DNA from: Moesziomyces globuligerus
Lineage: Eukaryota > Basidiomycota > Ustilaginomycetes > Ustilaginales > Ustilaginaceae
Assembly (NCBI GenBank): GCA_030849465.1
Contig: JARVLF010000021.1
Location: 124,001-188,000, forward strand
Length of the DNA stretch: 64,000 nucleotides
Direction: 5' to 3'
Shown one piece after another: positions 60,825-64,000 of the stretch. The notes under the pieces are model-generated. The model did no database searches. It was not told where the DNA came from and worked only from the letters and a program-made list of their open reading frames with translations. Both the position numbers and the translations under genes were made by a program. How positions within the stretch are numbered: position 1 is the first letter of the stretch; each line of letters starts with the position of its first letter.

Positions 60825-62318
60825 ATGTTCAAGTCGTTTGGTAAGATCATGGGCGGCTCGTCCCGAAAAGGCAAGTCCAAGCTTCAAGAGGGCGACGATG
60901 CCGCCGAAGGCTCCAACGGCCTCTCGGGCTCCGACTCGTCCAACCTCCTTCGCGCAAAGAGCAAAGATTCGCTCGCCGTATCCGAGAACGGCGCCGGCAA
61001 CAACGGCAGCCTCGGCTCGTCTGCGCCTGCCAAGATCGAAAAGCGTGGCGGCGTCAGCCGGCACGAGTCGCCCTTGCCCTCGCCTTCTCCATCCGCGCGC
61101 AACGTGCTCGAAGCTACCGAGGACGGTTCCGAGGCGGGCAGCCCCGCCGTAGCGAGATCAGCAGCTGGGCGCAGCGACGCCGACGCCGCCTCAGCAGCCG
61201 GCATCGAGGGCGCCTCCCAGGGCGCTTCGGCCACCTCGGCCACCATCCTCTCCAATCCGCTCGCACAGGCCGGCGCCGGCTTCCCAGGATCCGTCGGCAA
61301 GGGTGCGCAATCCGTGGGCGCCGGCGATCAGGTGCGCACGTTTGACATTGACGACATGATCTCGCGTCTGCTCGAGGCGGGCTACTCGGGCAAGATCCCC
61401 AAGCCCGCACTCAAAAACGCCGAGATCACCGCCGTCTGCCAGGCGGCACGCGAGATCTTCCTCTCGCAACCTACGCTGATCGAGCTCAGCCCGCCGGTCA
61501 AGATCGTCGGCGATACGCACGGACAGTACCACGATCTGCTCCGGCTGTTTGAGATGTGCGGCTTCCCGCCATCCGCCAACTACCTCTTCCTCGGCGACTA
61601 CGTGGACCGCGGCAAGCAGTCGCTCGAGACCATCCTGCTGCTGCTCTGTTACAAGATCAAGTACCCCGAGAACTTTTTCCTGCTGCGCGGCAACCACGAG
61701 TGCGCCAACGTCACGCGCGTCTACGGCTTCTACGACGAGTGCAAGCGTCGCGTCAACATCAAGATCTGGAAGACGTTTATCGACGTGTTCAACACGCTGC
61801 CCATCGCGGCGGTGGTGGCGTCCAAGATCTTTTGTGTCCACGGCGGCCTCTCGCCTTCGCTGTCCAACATGGATGACATCCGACGCATCGAGCGACCGAC
61901 GGATGTGCCGGACTACGGTCTGCTGAACGATTTGCTCTGGTCGGATCCGTCGGACACGGCGCTGGATTGGGAGGACAACGAGCGTGGCGTGAGCTACTGC
62001 TTTGGCAAAGCGGTCATCCAGCAGTTCCTCGCGCAGTACGACTTTGACCTCATCTGCCGCGCGCACATGGTCGTCGAGGACGGCTACGAGTTTTGGAACG
62101 AACGCACACTCGTCACCATCTTTAGCGCGCCCAACTACTGCGGCGAGTTTGACAACTTTGGCGCCGTCATGTCGGTCTCGGAGGACTTGCTCTGCGCCTT
62201 TGAGCTCCTCAAACCGCTCGACGGCGCCGCGCTCAAGAAGGAGATGGCAAAGAACAAGCGCAGGTCCCTCCTCCAGCATCAGAGTCCCCCCGCCCGCGTC
62301 ACACAGCAGTCGTTCTAA
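60825..62318 (+). CDS. PPZ-type serine/threonine protein phosphatase
   Basis: Single exon, 497 residues. The N-terminal ~165 residues are Ser/Ala/Gly-rich and disordered, as in yeast Ppz1. The catalytic domain (~172-485) has the PPP motifs: GDTHGQYHD (Asp230, His232), [70 protein letters not shown] and [16 protein letters not shown]. The choice of KQSLETI, RPTDVPD and [15 protein letters not shown] fits PPZ/PP1 rather than PP2A. PPZ controls cation homeostasis and cell-wall integrity and is fungus-specific. The first metal motif reads GDTHG, not the usual GDVHG or GDIHG. A second in-frame Met (residue 9, MGGSSRKG) would give a Gly-2 N-terminus resembling the myristoylated Ppz1 start. Confidence 0.93.
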   Translation: MFKSFGKIMGGSSRKGKSKLQEGDDAAEGSNGLSGSDSSNLLRAKSKDSLAVSENGAGNNGSLGSSAPAKIEKRGGVSRHESPLPSPSPSARNVLEATEDGSEAGSPAVARSAAGRSDADAASAAGIEGASQGASATSATILSNPLAQAGAGFPGSVGKGAQSVGAGDQVRTFDIDDMISRLLEAGYSGKIPKPALKNAEITAVCQAAREIFLSQPTLIELSPPVKIVGDTHGQYHDLLRLFEMCGFPPSANYLFLGDYVDRGKQSLETILLLLCYKIKYPENFFLLRGNHECANVTRVYGFYDECKRRVNIKIWKTFIDVFNTLPIAAVVASKIFCVHGGLSPSLSNMDDIRRIERPTDVPDYGLLNDLLWSDPSDTALDWEDNERGVSYCFGKAVIQQFLAQYDFDLICRAHMVVEDGYEFWNERTLVTIFSAPNYCGEFDNFGAVMSVSEDLLCAFELLKPLDGAALKKEMAKNKRRSLLQHQSPPARVTQQSF

Positions 62319-62642
62319 AAGTGCGTCAGCCTCCTTATCTTATGCTCTTTTCGCCCCAACGTCCCTCACCCCCATCCCCCGGCGGTTGTTTTCTTCGTTT
62401 TGTTTCAGTCACTCTTCCATCGAAATGGTCTCGCTGCTCTCCCTTTTGACCTTGAGACGTTGGCTGCGTCGCCAGGGTTGCACGGCTGCCAAAAATGTAT
62501 GTGCGCTCCTGTGTGCCTGCGCATCGATCGCCGAGTCGTGAGAATGAAGACGAGCTTTGCAAGCGAGGAAGGCTTTGGTGATGGGATCAAAACACGGTCT
62601 ACTGGATTCCAAAGGTTTCGCACCGAGGAAGGTGCGGGGGAT
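62319..62642. other. Convergent 3' region, 324 bp
   Basis: Between the stops of the PPZ gene and the GTP cyclohydrolase II gene. Holds the two 3' UTRs only. Confidence 0.5.
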
Positions 62643-64000
62643 CTAGAGTGCGGGGAGACGATCGGTTTCGTCGTCCGAGTTGGGTTGGGAGACGGGAGCA
62701 TCGTCGATGCTGGATTCGAGGGCTTGGGCGGCATCTGTAGGCTGCTTTTCGTGATGCGGAGGGAGGGTGAGTAGGTGACCCATCCTCTCGACCTTTGTGC
62801 GGAGGTACTTTTCGAGTTCGGGACCCTTTGTGATGGAAGCACCGATCATGGTCGTTCCGGACCTGCGCAGTACATGGTCGATGTACGAATCACCCGAATC
62901 ACTCGCACTCTCATCATCCCCTGCTTGGTCTTCATCCGAGTCGAAGCGATCGGTCTCGTTAAGCACATCTTCACCCTGATGCCGAAGACCTGCTGTAGTC
63001 GCATCCAGTTCGGAATCCGACTCAGTCCCCGTGCCCGCCTGCGAGATGATACTCCCATCCATCCCAGATAGACTGATCTGTCGCAACAACGACGAAGCCT
63101 TCTTGACATTCACCCCACCACCCATCGATCCACGCAGCGAAGAGCCACGACTACTAACCCCACTTGCGCTCGTGACCTTGTCCTGAGCTTTACCTCGCCT
63201 AGCCTCGCCGCGCTTGCGCGTTCGACGCCTACGAAGCGACTTGCCAAACTTCCAAACGCGCGGCACCATACCAACGCGCTCGGTAACACGCACACCCTCG
63301 GCCTCGAGCGCCTCCATCTTCTCCGGATTGTTGGTCAGCAACCGACACTCCTCGACGCCCAAGTCGCGCAGGATGGCCGAAGCAATGTCGTACTTGCGCG
63401 CGTCCGGCAGATGACCCAGCAGAATGTTGGCCGAGACCGTATCGTGACCCATGTCCTGCAGGTTGTACGCCATGAGCTTGTCCAGCAGTCCAATCCCACG
63501 ACCCTCCTGACGCAGGTAGACGATCACTCCGCGACCGAGCTTACGTGACGGCTGGTCGGGATGCTGCTCGCGCGCGCTGGGCTTCGAGGTATCGTACGCC
63601 TCGGAGATGAGTCGGATGGCTTCGTCGAGCTGCTCGCCGCAGTCGCAGCGCTGGCTACCGATCGTCTCGCCCGTAAAGCACTCCGAGTGGATGCGCACCA
63701 GCGGCGCAAGCGCATCGTCGTGCTCGGCGTGCGCCTGCGCAGGCTGCGCGTGGCGTGGCAGCGGCCGCGAAGCCATCTGGAAGCTCGGACCAAGCCGCCC
63801 GACGTACGCACCGCGAACGATGCGCTCCATGTCCGTCTCCGCCGGGCCCCAGACCTCGTCGAGCGACTTGCTGCGCAGGGCGTGCTGCTGGTAGATCGGA
63901 TCGGACTCCTTGAGCGCACGCCCGTCCGCGCCCACCTGGACACTGCCCTCGTCGTTCTGGTACGGATCGATGACGAGCGCAAGGTGCTCCTTGGTGTCGT
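62643..64000 (-). CDS. RIB1: GTP cyclohydrolase II, C-terminal part (5' end beyond window)
   Basis: The frame runs open to the right edge, so the N-terminus lies outside; about 452 residues are visible. The RibA core is clear: [20 protein letters not shown] with the three zinc-binding Cys, [43 protein letters not shown] and the [13 protein letters not shown] block. GTP cyclohydrolase II opens GTP to start riboflavin synthesis. After the core comes a basic patch ([17 protein letters not shown]) and a Ser/Asp-rich disordered tail with a short [24 protein letters not shown] helix near the end; the tail of about 200 residues is much longer than in yeast Rib1. It is convergent with the PPZ gene. 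Confidence 0.94.
   Translation of the reverse strand, partial: DTKEHLALVIDPYQNDEGSVQVGADGRALKESDPIYQQHALRSKSLDEVWGPAETDMERIVRGAYVGRLGPSFQMASRPLPRHAQPAQAHAEHDDALAPLVRIHSECFTGETIGSQRCDCGEQLDEAIRLISEAYDTSKPSAREQHPDQPSRKLGRGVIVYLRQEGRGIGLLDKLMAYNLQDMGHDTVSANILLGHLPDARKYDIASAILRDLGVEECRLLTNNPEKMEALEAEGVRVTERVGMVPRVWKFGKSLRRRRTRKRGEARRGKAQDKVTSASGVSSRGSSLRGSMGGGVNVKKASSLLRQISLSGMDGSIISQAGTGTESDSELDATTAGLRHQGEDVLNETDRFDSDEDQAGDDESASDSGDSYIDHVLRRSGTTMIGASITKGPELEKYLRTKVERMGHLLTLPPHHEKQPTDAAQALESSIDDAPVSQPNSDDETDRLPAL

Overview
This is a eukaryotic nuclear window from a fungus, almost certainly a smut-type basidiomycete (Ustilaginaceae-like). The protein-coding genes are typical fungal housekeeping genes, most are single long exons, the introns carry GTAAGT-type donors, the DNA is GC-rich with strong third-position GC bias (which produces long antisense shadow frames), and homopolymer-encoding CAG and GGA tracts are common. 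The assignment to smuts rests on this style and on protein character; no database search was possible.

Layout, left to right. The tail of a Ser-rich protein (1-1697); a Dot5/PrxQ-type nuclear peroxiredoxin with one intron; a SAC3/GANP-like protein divergent from the PP2A activator PTPA; an INO80F-like coiled-coil protein divergent from threonyl-tRNA synthetase; a WW-domain protein; a fusion of a CCNDBP1/GCIP-like domain with kynureninase; a fusion of a glycerol-3-phosphate acyltransferase with an AIG2/gamma-glutamylcyclotransferase-like domain; mitochondrial methionyl-tRNA formyltransferase; a DHHC palmitoyltransferase; kynurenine aminotransferase; and an UNC93-like membrane protein. A 1.6-kb non-coding stretch with a decayed ~23-bp tandem repeat follows, then a membrane-anchored SGNH/PC-esterase-like protein.

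The right half carries ribosomal protein L9 (uL6), isopentenyl-diphosphate isomerase, eIF3k (whose intron holds a likely SNORD44-type C/D snoRNA), a Whi3/Scw1-type RNA-binding protein, Lto1, isovaleryl-CoA dehydrogenase, Leo1, Mgm101, a 4E-T-like eIF4E-binding candidate, a 9-bp tandem repeat block, ribosomal proteins L37 and L30 in divergent orientation, a PPZ-type phosphatase, and the C-terminal part of GTP cyclohydrolase II running off the right edge.

The genes are mainly unrelated housekeeping functions, but translation is over-represented (three ribosomal proteins, eIF3k, ThrRS, FMT1, Lto1, a putative 4E-binding protein). Two enzymes that compete for kynurenine lie within 13 kb. The features most worth a second look are the two domain fusions, the intronic snoRNA, the 23-unit 9-bp repeat with an ATG-less secreted-looking frame, the decayed minisatellite, and two 93-bp introns that are multiples of three and stop-free.
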